Under the pieces are notes generated by a model. The model was not told where the DNA came from. It saw nothing but the letters and a program-made list of their open reading frames with translations, and did no database searches. From contig WBVU01000011.1 of the NCBI GenBank assembly GCA_009192285.1, forward strand, positions 926,668-990,667: a stretch of 64,000 nt of DNA, given 5' to 3'. A program made the position numbers and the translations under genes. This document shows, piece by piece, positions 21,323 to 34,739 of this stretch (position 1 is the first letter of the stretch; every line of letters begins with the position of its first letter). The DNA is from Morchella semilibera (Eukaryota > Ascomycota > Pezizomycetes > Pezizales > Morchellaceae).

Positions 21323-22552
21323 ATGTCAGATGCAAACCCGAAAACCATCTCCCTAGACGATATGATCGCCGAAAGTAAGCTGTTCTGCACTTCACGCGTG
21401 TCCGCCAGTGACAACCTCTTACACTCACCCTTGCAGATCGTCGCGCAAAAGCTTCCGAAATCGCTAGCGCGACCATGGGCAGACTCCGCAATCAAGGCTC
21501 AAATGTACCTACGGGACCTGCGAAACTAAACGGACGAGGGAGTATTGGAAAGGTACGCCCTTGATCAACAAACAGAAAATCCCCGTCATCGTACTCCTCC
21601 TCCATTTTCTGCTTGCCATTCCCCTCCAGCTACGAATAAGTAAAAGAGGAGGGAAAGAGAATATAGGGGAGAGGTGATGTAGCAGGGAAACTACGCTGCT
21701 TCGTTCTTCTTATCGTCCTCGGGATCTGAAACCTAACGGCAAGCTTTTATTCACAGCGCGCCGCAGCCTCTGGCAGTGGTATCGGGAACCTGGCCCCGGC
21801 CACCGGTCTCAACGGAAGGTGGACTCATGACCTCCATCAACATAACAACACATCCCGAGTGTCGAAGCTCCCTACGACACTTTCCCCCGCCATTGCCCGC
21901 TCCCTCCAGAATAACAGGCTTTTTGCGGCCCTGCATGGAGTACAGACACCTACTGGTCCATCGGCAGATGTAATTCCTAGCGGCCCGAGAAAGGGCCGTA
22001 GCGCAAATATCCGTGGTCAAGCCTCCGGCTTCTCAATCAAAGGTTTCGCAGGGCCGTTCGTCGTCCAGGCGTCGAATTTTGCGCCGGGGACTACAGCGGA
22101 AGACATCAAAATGGCAATGTTGCCACTCGGAAAGATTCTTAGCTGCATAATCCTCTCCGCAAACCCCACGGTCATATGTGAGATAGTTTTCGAAAAAAGA
22201 GAAGCCGCAGATCAGTGCATTCTACAATATAACAACCAGCTCGCAGATGGTAAATTATTTTCCTGGTTTATCCTCTAACGCAAGGTTACACTTACTGACA
22301 TGAAAAGAAGGTCGCCTTCTACACCTCACTCTCAAGCCTGGTCCACCAGTTAGCAGGCTCATGCATCATAGCGGAACCGCTCCGAGACCATCCCCTAGAC
22401 AGATAGATCCTAATGCAGCTCGTGAGGAGGCCGACCGTCAACGTAGACTAACCAACATCAGCTATCAAGACGGAAGTTATGGTGTTAGACCACCGCCATT
22501 GTATTCCGACGCACTTGTCCAGAGAGGGCGAGGGTTTAATACCAGCCGATAA
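21323..22552 (+). CDS. RRM-domain protein, possibly REF/ALY-like mRNA factor
   Basis: Four exons: 21323-21374, 21437-21552, 21757-22249 and 22311-22552; total 903 nt, 300 residues. The N-terminal TISLDDMIAENRRAKASE resembles the short LDDII-type helix of REF/ALY (Yra1/Mlo3) export adaptors. One RRM lies near residues 170-245: FVVQASNFAPGTTAEDIKMAM as beta1-helix1 and CEIVFEKREAADQCILQYNN as the RNP1-side strand and helix, ending in DGRLLHLTLKPG. RNP residues are weakly kept. Flanks are Gly/Arg/Ser-rich, and the end has RGRGFNTSR. The REF-like assignment is inference; nuclear mRNP work is the likeliest role. Confidence 0.75.
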
Positions 22553-24347
22553 ACGGGGTGGGGAACAGTTCTATTTCTATATTTTGCTACGAGATGCTAT
22601 CAAGCGGGGGAGTGATTAAGTAAAAAAAATAAAATATTCGAGTGAAAAAGTCAGCATCGGCCTGGCCGACCCCAGGGTCTGCTGCCGCAAGGGCAGGGGT
22701 CTCTTATCTCTTATCTGTATACCTGTTTTCAGGCAGAATAGGTTAAGTCTCTGTCTTGCTGCTTGCGTTGGTCCGGGGCTGTATTGTCTTTGTACGATAG
22801 CTATCTTTTTTCCTTCACATGGCCTTCCTCCCACCCCTTTCAAGGCGAATCTTGACTCTTTCATCAATCGATTGATTCATCATTGGTGTATAGAGGCTTT
22901 CATTACTGTTTTTCTTCCTTTTCCTTATTTAGCCTTCATAATCGCATGGTCTCTTTGTTTTTTTGTTTTTGTTTTCGGATGTTATTACCGTCTTTTTCTT
23001 TTCTCTCTTACGGGATTGGGTTGGGAACACTGGGAATTTATCGTTACATACCTCAAAACTCATCGTCTCTGTGAAGCGAACGCCCGGTTTTAGTAAATAA
23101 GGTAATATTCAAGGATGTTATCATCCTTTTATAATTATAAGTAAATATATATAATAATGTACCTAGGGCTCGACACATCTACAGTGCCTAACTCTCAATC
23201 TTTTGTTACACCGCCGATATTCTTACAAAGAGTGTATATATAGGCTATTCGAATCAGATAGAGGTCACCTTAAAAACCACCAGCCCAACTGACCGGGTAC
23301 TTAGGAGTAAAGGAGGGGGGTTCTATCTGTGTAGGTGAGTGTGATAAATATTGACTGTACCGGTGGAATAAATTCTTGTCTTACCTTAGAGGGGATTTAG
23401 GCAGTAATAGCATATAACACGATAGTGGCCTGGGCCTTGGCACAATTACAGCTTGTAGTAATAACCCCAACAGTGAGTGCTTAAGTTGATCGAGTGATCT
23501 GCTATGATTAACTCTTCCTCATTTGTTCTGACCAGGAGGCAATTAATCCGCACCCTTAAACAAATTTACCCTCACGGCCGAGTTGAAGCCGCTCTTACCA
23601 GCTTCAAACCGGCTGCGAGGGTTTCCCATCTCCAGCCAATTATCACCCGTGCCACATGAAATAACGTCATAAGGGTCACATCAACAAACAAGTCTTATCC
23701 CACTGGAAGAGATTACAGCGTAAGCCACTTCAAATGTGGAATAATACGGTAAAGTATGGACAAAAATCTGGCATAGAAGTCTCCTAAAGTGGGGGGGGGG
23801 GGGAAGCAGTCCACTAAAGCAAGGAGTAAATTTTGAAGAAAAAGAGACCGGTCCTCCCAGACATTATTTAATAAGAGAAAGAAAAAAAAGTGGCGACCCA
23901 TTAAACTATTCAGAACCGTAATGCAAAAAGACAAACTTTTGTATCAATGACTCCCAACCAAACCGCCCGCACCGAAATCTCCACACAATAGCCGCGTAAG
24001 AAGTAGATCCTCCTCGTACACAAACCCACTGCTCCCCAAATATTTTTTTTTTGCCCACCCCACCTCTATCAACAGAGAACCCGTTTCTCAATCCCCAAAG
24101 CACCATACGAGTCCCCTCGCAAGAAGAAATTAAACCTCCCCTGACATGAAAAATCGTAGAAACATCACGGGGAAAATCACTCGTTAAATCCAAAAAAAAA
24201 GAAGAGAAAAAAAAGGTAGAAAGCTAATTAATCAACAAATATGCGTTGATTTTACAAGGGGAAAAAATACTATAAAACCAAGCCCACTAGATAGACGCCA
24301 ATCTAAACGATCTATAGCCCGCACCCGCACCCATATTGTGATAAAGC
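22553..24347. other. 1.8 kb convergent intergenic region, no gene seen
   Basis: Between the convergent RRM and eIF4G genes. AT-rich, with poly-G (23792-23803), poly-A and TATA runs. Several long-looking open frames lack any family resemblance and have unbiased codons. No RNA gene or element recognised. Confidence 0.6.
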
Positions 24348-27300
24348 CTATTTAGATTCTCCGATGGGGAGTGGGGAGCGGGATCGTCCGAAACCTGCCG
24401 TCGGGGGTGACGAAGCTGGGGGAGACGCAGCATCATTATGCTCGCTAGATTCGTGGTGCGCAGAGCCACCATCTTGCAACGCACTGTAAAACAATTAACC
24501 TAGGGTTCTTTGAGAAAGATTAAAGCAGAGTTACGAACCTGTAAGGATTTGCATGGGATGTTGAAGCCTTTACAGGCAAATTAGCTGTTCGTGAGTTGAA
24601 GCCATCCATGCCTCCGGCTGGGCCGGTTGTGAGACCCCTCCGGCTACCCCCACTGCTGGAGCTGCGCGACCCCAACATGCCACCGGGGTTTCCTAGGCCT
24701 CCAAGCCCAGAGCTGATTTGTCGTGCCTTCAACTTCTTGAGGTCTTCTGCATTGACCTGACCGCCGCGGCTCTGGTCTGGAGGATACATTTGGTTACCAA
24801 AGCCGGAGAAGGAGCGCTCATTGCCACCGCGTCCGCCGCCGCCACCGCCACCAGGTCTACGTTGGTTATTGGCACGGGATGCAGCTTCTTTTTCTTGTTG
24901 GGCCTTGAAAGCATCTTCCCTGACTTCTTGTATCGTCTTAGGACCCTTGTCGGCTTCTTTCGTCTCCCAATGTTTGCGGCGAAGGTCAATGATATCCTAG
25001 ACAACGTCAGTTCGCAGTTTTATGAGTAGAAATGATTAGTTAAACCTACCATAAGCATGAATCTCATACGACTGTTGAGTTCTTGATCTTCTGACATACG
25101 AGTGATGCGAGTAAAGTAGACGTCCATCATGCCTTTGCTCTTTTCTGATGCATCCAATTGGAAACCAATAGTCTTGAGAAGTTTGCATAGGCTTTCAACA
25201 GTTTCATCTTCGGGAACACCTTCAAAATCAAGGAGCTTTCGAACACATTCGTTCATAATACGTTCAGTAAGCATGCCCAACTTAAAGAGTTCTCCGATGA
25301 ATTGAACAAGACCAAGACCACGACGCTTCGCAGCTGCAGCAATGTAGTATTCATCTGACAACATCACGGCCTCGTCGGAAACACCCTCAGGTTTTGGCGG
25401 GAGATTGATTTTCCATCCTCGCTCAAATTCCTCTTGACATCTATTAAGAAGGTATTTTCGAAACAGATTTCCACCAGTAACAATGAAACCATTTTTGTCA
25501 CGAATGTTTTCATCCTTAATATTGGGATCCATGGATTCCAACATAACCTTGCAAAACTTGGCGTACATAGAAGACCATGCAGCTTCATCAGTGGCTTTCT
25601 CAAACGTAAGTTGAATTACTTGGCGGAGTGTACGACCATCAGTCTCAAACTTCGATTGACTCGTGATTTCGAGGATTTGGCCAGAGATCTTGTCGAACTT
25701 CTCGGGCGTCATCTTATTTAGCGCAGCCTTAACCTTACGCTGTACGAGTTCGGGCGAGAGTTTGACATCCTCCGAAGGAGTTGGAGCAACTTGGGCTTCT
25801 TTGGGGGCCCCAACACTGATAGGCTTCCACCTGTTCTCGGAGACGGGTAGGGGCTTGACGTCGCTGAGAGGAATAGTAGGCTGACTGGGCTTTTCTCCTT
25901 GTCTAGACTCTGGTCTGTCCATAGGAACCCCAGCAGTGCCTTTTCGACTCCCACGTGAAGAGCGATTTCCAGATCTAGGACTCTGAGGTGTGATGCCCTG
26001 GCTTGCCAATGAGCTATTAGAGGTGGTTCGCCCAAGACTGAGCCCTCCGCCGCGAGATGAGAAGCTTCCTCCCATGGCGGCCAAGGGGTTCGGCGGCAGG
26101 GTGTTGGGCCTTGATGATGATTGCTCGAATCGCTGCGCGGAGGTCAACATATTTGCAGGGAGATTTGGTTTGAAAGAACCAAAAGCGCCCATTGCCATTG
26201 GCGCAGGGACGGAAGTTCCGGATCTTGAACTACCACGAGGGCCCAGGCCAGAAGTAGTGCGAGCTGTTAAGGGCCGTGCACTCTCAGGCTCTCCAACAGT
26301 ATCACGCATGGTTTTATCCCAGTCAACGGAGGGCTTTTCCGTGAAAACAGTCTGGAACTGCAGCAAGAAGTCCTTCTCATATTTGAACTTGCCACTGGCG
26401 GCGGGGTTTAAGGCCGGGTTTGGAGAGAGAATGTTAGAAGGATAGTTAACACTGTTGATGTTCTCGATGAAGCGGGCGGATTTAAGAGCGGTAAGGGCCG
26501 CAGAAAGAGGGGCGGGCTCATTTGTCTTGAGCTGAAGATCCAGCGGACGTGGAATCTTACGCTTCTCGTTGCCCTTTGGTGGTGGCATGGACTCGCTGTC
26601 AAGGGTAGGCTTGGAGGCTTCAGGAGTGGAGGCTTCCTTCTCCGCTGCCTCTGCTGCTGCTTTTGCTTCTGCTGCTGCTTTTGCCTCTGCTGCTGCTTTT
26701 TCCTTTGCTTCGGCCTCGGCCTTTGCAGCAGCAGCAGCTGCCTGCTTCCTCTTCCTCTTTAAGCTTTTGAGCCTTTTCAGCTTCAATTCTAGCTTCCTCT
26801 TCTGCCTTCACTTTAGCGATTCTGGCCTCTTCCTCAGCTTTTTCCTTCGCCCAAGCGGGCTGCCTCAGCCCGCTTCCGCTTCTTTTCGGATCCTCTCCCT
26901 TTCCTTTTCTTCCTCCTCTTTCCTCTTTGCTTCCTCGGCCTCTATGCGAGCCTTTTCTCGGCCTCTATGCGAGGCCTTTTCTCGGCCTCTACCCTGGCCT
27001 TTTCTTCGGCCTCCTTCCTCGCTTTCTCCTCTTCCTCCTCTTCAACTTGCGCTCAGCCTCCTCCTTCTCAAGACGAGCTTCTCCTCAGCCTCCTTCTTAT
27101 CAGCAGCCTCCTTATCGGCAGCCTCCTTCCTTTTTTTTTCTGCTCCTCCTCCTCTTTCAGTTTCTTCTGAATATTAGCTTTTACCTCTTTCAACCCTTCT
27201 TGTATCTCTTGCGCCGACTTAGTACTTTTGCTAGGGTTCGTGCGTGTAGAGAATCGCGGGGAGCGCCTCGAGTGGGAACAGGCTGGGTGAAGAAACAATG

Positions 27301-29085
27301 ACCGGTGAGCTGTTAACAACGATGGGAGATGATGCTGGTTTGACAATGGAGCCGTTATTGGGATTCACGATCTGTACCGCTTTGCTCTTCGGACGAGGAG
27401 GTTGATATTGACTGCCTGGTGTTGGGATAGAGGGAGCTACTGCATTAGAAGGGGTACAGCAATCTGCTGAGCGGGGATGGGTGGGGCAGGCATTTGTCCC
27501 ATGCTAGAGTTAGGCCTTGGAACATCCATATGAGCCATATTGGTGCTTCCTGACCGTGACATAGGTTGCGGGTAGTGATAGCTAGGATTTATAACTGGTG
27601 AAGAATAGTTTACTCTTGGGCTGGTCTGTGGCATTGGGTATCCGCCATAATTGGCTGCAGTCAAATGGGGATGGTTAAAGTAATACATTTGCTGCTGGTG
27701 CTGGGCATTAGGGTCGTAATGCATGGAGGCTTGCAATCCATACTATGGAGTGGTCAGCAAAGTTAACAGAGTTTATCAATTAAACGGAAGAGATATACCT
27801 GCTGCTGAGGAGTCACGTAATGCTGGGGAGGATATAACTGAGCCGTCCCAACTGGGCGTAACGTGCGCAAGAGCTGGTGATGCATGGGACATCGCGGGAC
27901 TCCTGTTGACCAGACGAGGCGAATTAGGGCCATAACCTCCTGGAGCTGGGCCAGGTGGGTACTGTTGGGCATGCTGGGCATGTTGCGTATGTTGTGCGTG
28001 TTGCGCGTGCTGTGCATGTTGGGGGTGTTGGGCGTGCTGGCGTGTGTTGAGCGTGTTGAGCATGCTGCGAGTGTTGTCCATGCATAGGAGCCTGCCCTCG
28101 GAGATTGATTAGGATTAGCGGCATAACCTCCTCTCCCATAACCAGTGTTGTTATTGTATTGGTTGTACTGATGGTGACTAGGCCCATAAGGGCGACCCCC
28201 GCGACCTGCGCCACCCTGCATTCCACCACGCCCGCCATGATGAGTATGCGAAGGAGCGGTGTCAGATTCACGTCTCTGATGGCTAGCATGAATGTTGTTA
28301 TTGTTCATCCCCTCCTGGTCCTACTGGTACTGGTGGGGGCATAGACGTAGGACGGATATTCTAGTAAAAATCGTTGTTAGATATCTCTTTCTTTTAATAT
28401 TACCCCGAGTTCCAACTTACATGGTTATGGCTGGTTGCATCTCCAAATTGAAGCCCCTCTGCTCCCCAGTCCCAGGTGCCTGTGGCGCGGGACCTCCACT
28501 GGCCATAATAGGTTGAACCATAGGGGAAGGTGAAGACTGGGGTGAATTGACCCCCCGGCCAGACGCCACTGGTGCAGTCAAAGACGCTGCGGCGGCAGAA
28601 ACCTGGTGCAGTTCCAGTTGGGTCGTTGATAGCACCGAATGTGATTGACGGTGCAGGCCTTGGAGCGCCGTTTGGCATTATCGAGCCCCCAGCCCCTGAA
28701 GCAATCGATGGCTTTCTATTGTGTTGACCAGTGTATGAAGGGTTGTTCCCATTAGCAGGTGAACCGCTATTAGTTCCAGCCGGAGTAATTTGCCGTTCAC
28801 CGCCTGAGAAGCTGCTGGGCCTGGCCGTACATTTTGCGCTGAGGCTCCTGTGGGGATGTGGGGGCTCGAGGCAATGACGGGGGCGGAGGTCTTCTTAGAC
28901 GCGGCGGAGGCAGCGGAGGCGTACGACACTGAACCTGTTCGCTGGGCGGGGGCGCTACCCTGCACAGCTGCCGTAGACGATGTCTGACCACTAACTGGAG
29001 GTGTCCGTGCGTGGGTAGGATTAACGCTCGAGCTAGTTGTAGGCTGTGGTTGAGGAATGGGGACGTTTGATGTAATGCTTGTCAT
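24348..29085 (-). CDS. Translation initiation factor eIF4G (5' half frame-disrupted)
   Basis: Scaffold of the cap-binding eIF4F complex. The start at 29085 (MTSITSNVPIPQPQPTT) and stop at 24348-24350 (ending SPLPIGESK) fit a fungal eIF4G of about 1,400 residues. The 3' part is intact: IPRPLDLQLK, an eIF4E-binding YEKDFLLQF (YxxxxL-phi), NTLPPNPLAAMGG, and a MIF4G domain (KVKAALNKMTPEKFDKISGQ, RGLGLVQFIGELFKLGML, DVYFTRI). Introns lie near 25047-24995 and 24537-24487. Upstream of about 26600 the protein-like segments (Gln/His repeats, NQSPRAGSYA, SITFGAIND, Lys/Glu coiled stretch) fall in different frames. At least ten single-base frame changes are needed, many beside homopolymers. No fungal MA3 domain is expected. 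Identification is secure; exon structure of the 5' half is not. Confidence 0.88.
26853..26875. repeat. 10-bp perfect hairpin inside eIF4G coding region
   Basis: AAGCGGGCTG and its exact reverse complement CAGCCCGCTT are separated by CCT. It lies within the Lys/Glu-rich segment where the reading frame is broken, so it may be a template-switch or assembly scar. Confidence 0.7.
26938..26998. repeat. Short tandem repeat in eIF4G charged region
   Basis: Imperfect copies of a roughly 24-bp unit containing GGCCTCTATGCGAG and CCTTTTCTC encode part of the E/A/K/R coiled segment on the minus strand. Such repeats favour slippage and misassembly. Confidence 0.65.
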
Positions 29086-31587
29086 TCGAATTTTGGTGTT
29101 TTTTTTTTGTGTGGTAAGTTTTTATTAAGGGAGTCGCACTTGGGATGATGTTGAACAAGAATGGATGTTTGTTGATCCTTTATGAGCGAAGGATGGGTGG
29201 TGGTATTGGTTATTTTTCTATTTTCAATTCTAACCAGTAGAAGAAACTCCTTAGAATTTTAAGCAGGTTGCTCAACCTTTGAAGAGAGGATGGGTTAGTA
29301 GGCGAACTTAGAATAGTATGTATGTATATTAGGACATAAGGCCAGTTTTGTTATAGAGCAATGATGCAGGGATGACAAAGGAAAGCTCAAAAAATAAAAT
29401 AGTGCTAACAGTAAATTTATTAGAAGAAGAAAGTGACATTAACCAACCTTACTAGAAATTTTTTGAATTTATTTTTTTTCGGCTTCTACTCTGGATGAGA
29501 AGGATGAAATTTTAAGTGGCGAGCTTACGGGAAGTCGTAGACGACTGCTGTTGCCAGGACAGCCAGGCAAGCTGGCAACGGGGGAAAAAAGTTAAGAAAC
29601 TTCTCGGACTGAGGTAGAATTCAGTCGCGCGCTCTTTCAGCTATTATAAACGCGATCACCCTCTGTAAGTTCGGAGGGTCCGCAGGGGAAAGAGAAGATT
29701 GATTTCTGGATGAGTGGAGTTGGAGGTTGAGGAGGGGAGGGAGGAGGAGGAGGGGAAAAGAAAAAAAGAATAAGAAGGGAAGGAGGGCCAAGGTGGATGG
29801 GAGGAAAAGCAGTAGCCAGGGTGGGAGGTGGGAAGGAAGGTAGGGCAGGGGTCTTCTCTGGCGCCTTTTTTTTTGCACTGTGTTATCCCGCCTGCCTGAG
29901 TGTGGGTGAGCGTCAGGTTAGCAAGGGCCAGCTACATACATGTACAAGAGAAAAAACTCCCCCAAATTTTATTTTATTTCTATTTTTCGACTACCTACAT
30001 GATCATAAACCCATGCTTGCTCTCTCTGTTCGGAAGAGCAACTGCACTACCACATTATCGTCAATGGCGTAGGTGACTTGCTGTTGCCCAAAGACATTTT
30101 TTTTTTCTCTATCCAAGACATGTGCAAATGACTGCATTAATTCAGTTCGCGCACAAAAAAAAAAAAAAAAAAAAAAAAACAGCAAGTAACAACACAACGA
30201 CCAATTAGCCAACCAAAACGAGGCTTATATTCACTGCGTGCACTATGAGGTCCGTGACTGCCAGTTATCAAATCTTATCGTGTGCTGAGCTCTGAGAGGA
30301 ATAGGTTGATTTTTCCCAATTTTCTACTTTTACCGTTTACGGTTACTGGTAGTGCCACTAGCCTACTACAGACTACATGCGTGTTTAGGCCTACCACTAA
30401 TCCCCCCCCCTCCTCAAAATCGAAAAAGGTAAATTCTCCCCCACAGTTACTGGCTAGACTGTTCCATCACGCACCCGCCTCAATATATATCTTGAATCAA
30501 GGCTTCATAGAGAACTTTGTGCAGCAGCAGCAGCAGCCCTACTATGCTACTTGAACATAACAAGATGAACTATATTTCTACTTTGTGCACACAGAAAAGA
30601 GTATCTACCCACCCAGCCCATCATCAGCTGTCAATAAGCAAAAGATGATTGACTCATGCCAACGATGTGTGAGAAGATAGAGGTCGGCTCACTGCAGGGA
30701 TGTGTGGAGCTCGCAAAGTGGCCAATAATATTTGGGTCTCCCTCTTGAGTGGTGCACTTCCTATGGCTTTGAGCTGACCTTCACAGCAGCAGGTTTGGAA
30801 TACTTGCAAAAGCCTTTACCCAGGACGAAACACGGTATTGACTTGCCATTGCCGTCCGTCAACAAAACCAAGGTTCAGAAAATCAAGCCCTTCTGTAATT
30901 CGACAACTGAGCTCAAAGCTTTACACACATGCCCTCGTGCCCACAAAAAAAATGACCTTGTAAATCAACCTGATGCACAAGATACATACTCTTTCATTTT
31001 CAGGGGAGAACAATCGAAGCTGTGGGTAGATGATCGATGAGATCATCTTGCCCACACCACTAGAATCCTTGGATTGCTACCCATACATGCAAAGCGCATC
31101 CGCCAAAGAGCCTCTTCGGCACCAATAAATAATATCTTTCACAACCGAATGGAATATCAGCGGTCACAATATTCGTCACCGGGCTTCTAAATTGATACTA
31201 CTTTATTCTCCGGTTCCAAAGGTTCGCAATCTGATGTTTGATCATAAGGGCCAAATGAGTTTACATTTGAGCATCTCGATACGTACGTCTTGTTTCTCCC
31301 GGGACTTTGGGAAATGAAGTGGCCATATGGTGGAAACAAATACAGATGGGCTCTGATGTGTCCCCCCTCTTTCTCCCCGCTGCGCAGACACAAAAAACCG
31401 TTTCTCCGGAAAAAACCAAAAAAACAAATATCATTGGCGCAAATCACACATCCGAAAACCCAATAGCCGGACTCAATCCGTAGGAAAAAAAACCCAATAT
31501 CGCTGGGCCCACCAAACAAATACTGGGGGGTACTACCCATCGTAAATGATTACTTTATGTTTCCTATTTTTTGTTCTTTGTTCTTTG

Positions 31588-31636
<49 letters not shown>

Positions 31637-34000
31637 CCCGAAGCCTTGGATCTTCAGTGTAACAGCCACAATCTACGGTGCCAACTGTCAGTCTTAACAT
31701 AGGACGGTTTTCTTCAGTGCAGGCAAGTTGCCTCAGTAGAGTGAGCACCTGTATCCAGGATGAGAGACCATGTAGGTACTTCTACACACTCTGCAACTCA
31801 AACCCTTCTGCTGGATGGATGATAGGACGGTTAGGATCTAGGGTGCGATATTACAAAACTGTATGATGCGCAACGCTATATCTGGCTAGATCTCTGGGTG
31901 GTCGATTTAGTACAATGTTGTACTGATATCCCTATCTTAAGCTCTGCTTGGGAAGGTGTTACATGAAACTTTCGATACAGAGATTTAGAATTCAAGTATG
32001 TATCTTGTTGTATGTAGGAACTCTTCTGCGGAGGAATTACCGATGTTATCTCCGCAAGATGACCTAGTAGCACGGAAAAACACATCTAGACACTCGGGCT
32101 ATTGATATTCCGATATCAGAAACTCTCCCGACCTTTCTGAATGATGGTTGTACCCCAACGCCGCTCAGTGTTTCCGGTTAATAAAAAAACGGGTTTTGGG
32201 TCTCGCGCGGCGCAAATAGTGACCTCCTTGACAGCCTACGTCGGTAGGAATCAATAGAATCCTAAATAGGCATCTCTTAGCCTCCGAGAAGTCTTAGTCT
32301 CGGCAACGTCTTTTTTCTTTTATTTTTTCCCCCCCTAATAACGCTGGGTCAAGTAAGCCCCTCTTGATAGTTGGACGTAAGTAGGTAAGTCAAGCTTACA
32401 GCCGGCTCGGGCCGTTAGAGCTTTCTATGCATCTAGAACCCCAGCAGACAAGGCCTGCCAGGTCAAAAAAGGTCAGTAGGCAGGCAGGCATTAAACAGGT
32501 AGGGTACACCGCCAGTGAGCATAGCCAGATAAGGCAGTGCTATCATCAGTGCCCAGTTCGACTCTTTACAACTAAAGTTTGCGATAATTGACCCATAACG
32601 TTTAATTGGAAGGCCAGGAGGCGGTGGCGGCAAAGAGCCTGCCCGGGGATTGTCAACTTGAGCTATGTAGCAGCTGCCTTGTAAAGTAGTACAATCGGGT
32701 CGTGCACGTAAAGTCCGATATATTAAGGCGCAAGAGATCGTATTTATTCTAAAAAAGAAAAGAAAAAAGTGGTGATAAGTCAGATCCAATGAAAACCAAT
32801 GTTAGTTTATGGGTACATGTAGTTAGTAGATACATACCTACCAGCTTCGCTCCGCGGGGATATAAACTTACTTCCGCGTGGTGTTATTTATCACAACGAC
32901 GTGTCCGCTTCCAACTCAGCCTCCCCCTGGCGTTTCTCTTCCTCTCTTACAAACTTCAGCTTTGAGGTAAGCCATCGATCAGCCAAGCAAATTATTAAGA
33001 TCCCAAAATATCAACCAACCCCATGGTCAGGCATCTAATCTCACACCAACCACCATCACCTAGATCGTTGGTACAACTTCACGTCAATCGAATTGCAATT
33101 CCTAACCCGCCCGCGAAAAAGGTCGGTAGCGAGTGATATCCGATGATGATTACAACCGATAAAGACTGAATGTTGCTTTTTTCTCCTACCGGAGGACTTC
33201 CGTTTTTGGGCCACTTCAGAATCCACAACAGGTCTAGGCTAGTCCAGACGCACTCCGGAATCAGAATCTCAGATAGGTAGAGGTCTCAACCTAAGCTTTG
33301 GATAGAGCATACGAGCTCTACCCCAAGTATCATTTTTCTACTCTATTGTACCTACACACCCGAGAATTAGGTACGCTGCCCACTCCTACTGGACAACATC
33401 TATATTATCCATAAACCCCTGCCTGTTTTTCTTCGTCTCCTTTCTCAGCACACAATACCATACAACCCTGCTCTCTAATAGGTCTCCGATTAATATTTCA
33501 CTGCCAGACAGAAAATCTAGTTGCACACTCGATGCAGGCAATCCCCAGCACCGGGGAGCGTCCCCCTCAAACAGGTAAGGAATCAATAGATATGTACATA
33601 CCTACCTGGAATCCCCCAGATCGCGGTTCCTTCCAGATCAGCCAGACGGGTCTTTACCCTCTATTCTACTCTAGTCTCTTGGGGAAATACCTACTAGAGT
33701 AGTCATGGTAGGGTAGGGAGTTGCATACCTAGTTGCCATCCGCGGCGTCTGAGACATTCCCCTGTGACATGGCAACAAGCAGCTAGAGTACCTGCGGGCG
33801 GGTACGTATGTTATGCAGCGGATTATTGTACTCTAATGACAAAGGCCATGAAAGGAAGCTCGAGCAGCCCTTGTTACTCCCTTTGTACCTCCTCCCCCTT
33901 ACATACTGTGGCGCGCTGGGGGTATCGTGAATTGGGTCTGGGGGGTTGGCGAAACAACTGTCTGTTTGGGCGCGCAATGGCCATGGGGTGGTTAAGAAGC

Positions 34001-34246
34001 TAGGACTAGGGTTTCGTCATGGAATATCACTCCGGGCCATTGGAGTCTCGACTTCCTGGTTGGGGTTAATTTTAGGTCACCCACTGCACGTAGCCCCCCC
34101 CCCCCACATAGGGCTATGACAAACACACCAGTTGGTTCAAGTTGAAACATCTGCCGGACTTTGTTAATCATGGCTTGGCTTAGTGCACTGACATGATTAT
34201 GGAGGTTAGATTAGGACTAGGGTTTCGTCATGGATTATCACTCCGG
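34001..34246 (+). repeat. 35-bp direct repeat pair
   Basis: The 35-bp sequence starting TAGGACTAGGGTTTCGTCAT and ending TATCACTCCGG occurs at 34001-34035 and 34212-34246 with one mismatch. The 176 bp between them are not repeated and carry no coding sequence. Confidence 0.85.
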
Positions 34247-34739
34247 CGACTACATGTAACTACTTATCTGGACCATGGACTGGACCTGGGTGTCCACAGT
34301 CAATGACATCCTGTACTTTATCATGTTGCAAAGGCGCGCAGGTGAAGGGACCAATAGAGTGCGTGCGTCCAGTGATGATAGACATCTTATACCGGGGCAT
34401 TCATAACTATTCTGCACGTGGGGCACCCACCGCCTCAGGGGTACCGACAACCCAGGCTCTGATGTATTGTACAAGAACAACGCATCCAACAGGGCAGTAT
34501 TGGTTTGCTTACCGCGGGCGTGTCAGTCCATCACTCACTCACTCTCCACCATGAGTGTGCGTGTATGTTTTTGTAGGACTAATTCCTAGACTGACTAACG
34601 GGAAGGGAATCGTACAGCTACTTGGCTAGCTAGGTTCCGAGCCCATTTGCGCAACCAGGCCTGATGAATGCAAACCACAGGGTCTCAGCATATAGATTTT
34701 TGTATTTAGGGAGCCTAAGCCCACACACTAACACCCCCC

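Noticed and set aside
22872-23093. Hydrophobic 73-residue plus-strand frame downstream of the RRM gene
   Set aside because: T-rich 3' UTR or spacer sequence that reads as Phe/Leu by composition; no conserved pattern.
26569-27177. 202-residue plus-strand Ser/Ala/Phe/Leu frame that looks like membrane spans
   Set aside because: Antisense shadow of the eIF4G Lys/Glu-rich region.
30732-31040. 102-residue open frame in the gene desert
   Set aside because: No recognisable motif, no codon bias, no exon neighbours.
31720-31790. Sequence GATGAGAGACCATGTAGGTA resembles the 3' box C region of 5S rRNA
   Set aside because: The rest of a 5S gene (5' stem, A box, internal element) could not be aligned and the ends do not pair.
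32463-32789. 108-residue minus-strand open frame
   Set aside because: Low-complexity start, no domain, no supporting splice sites.
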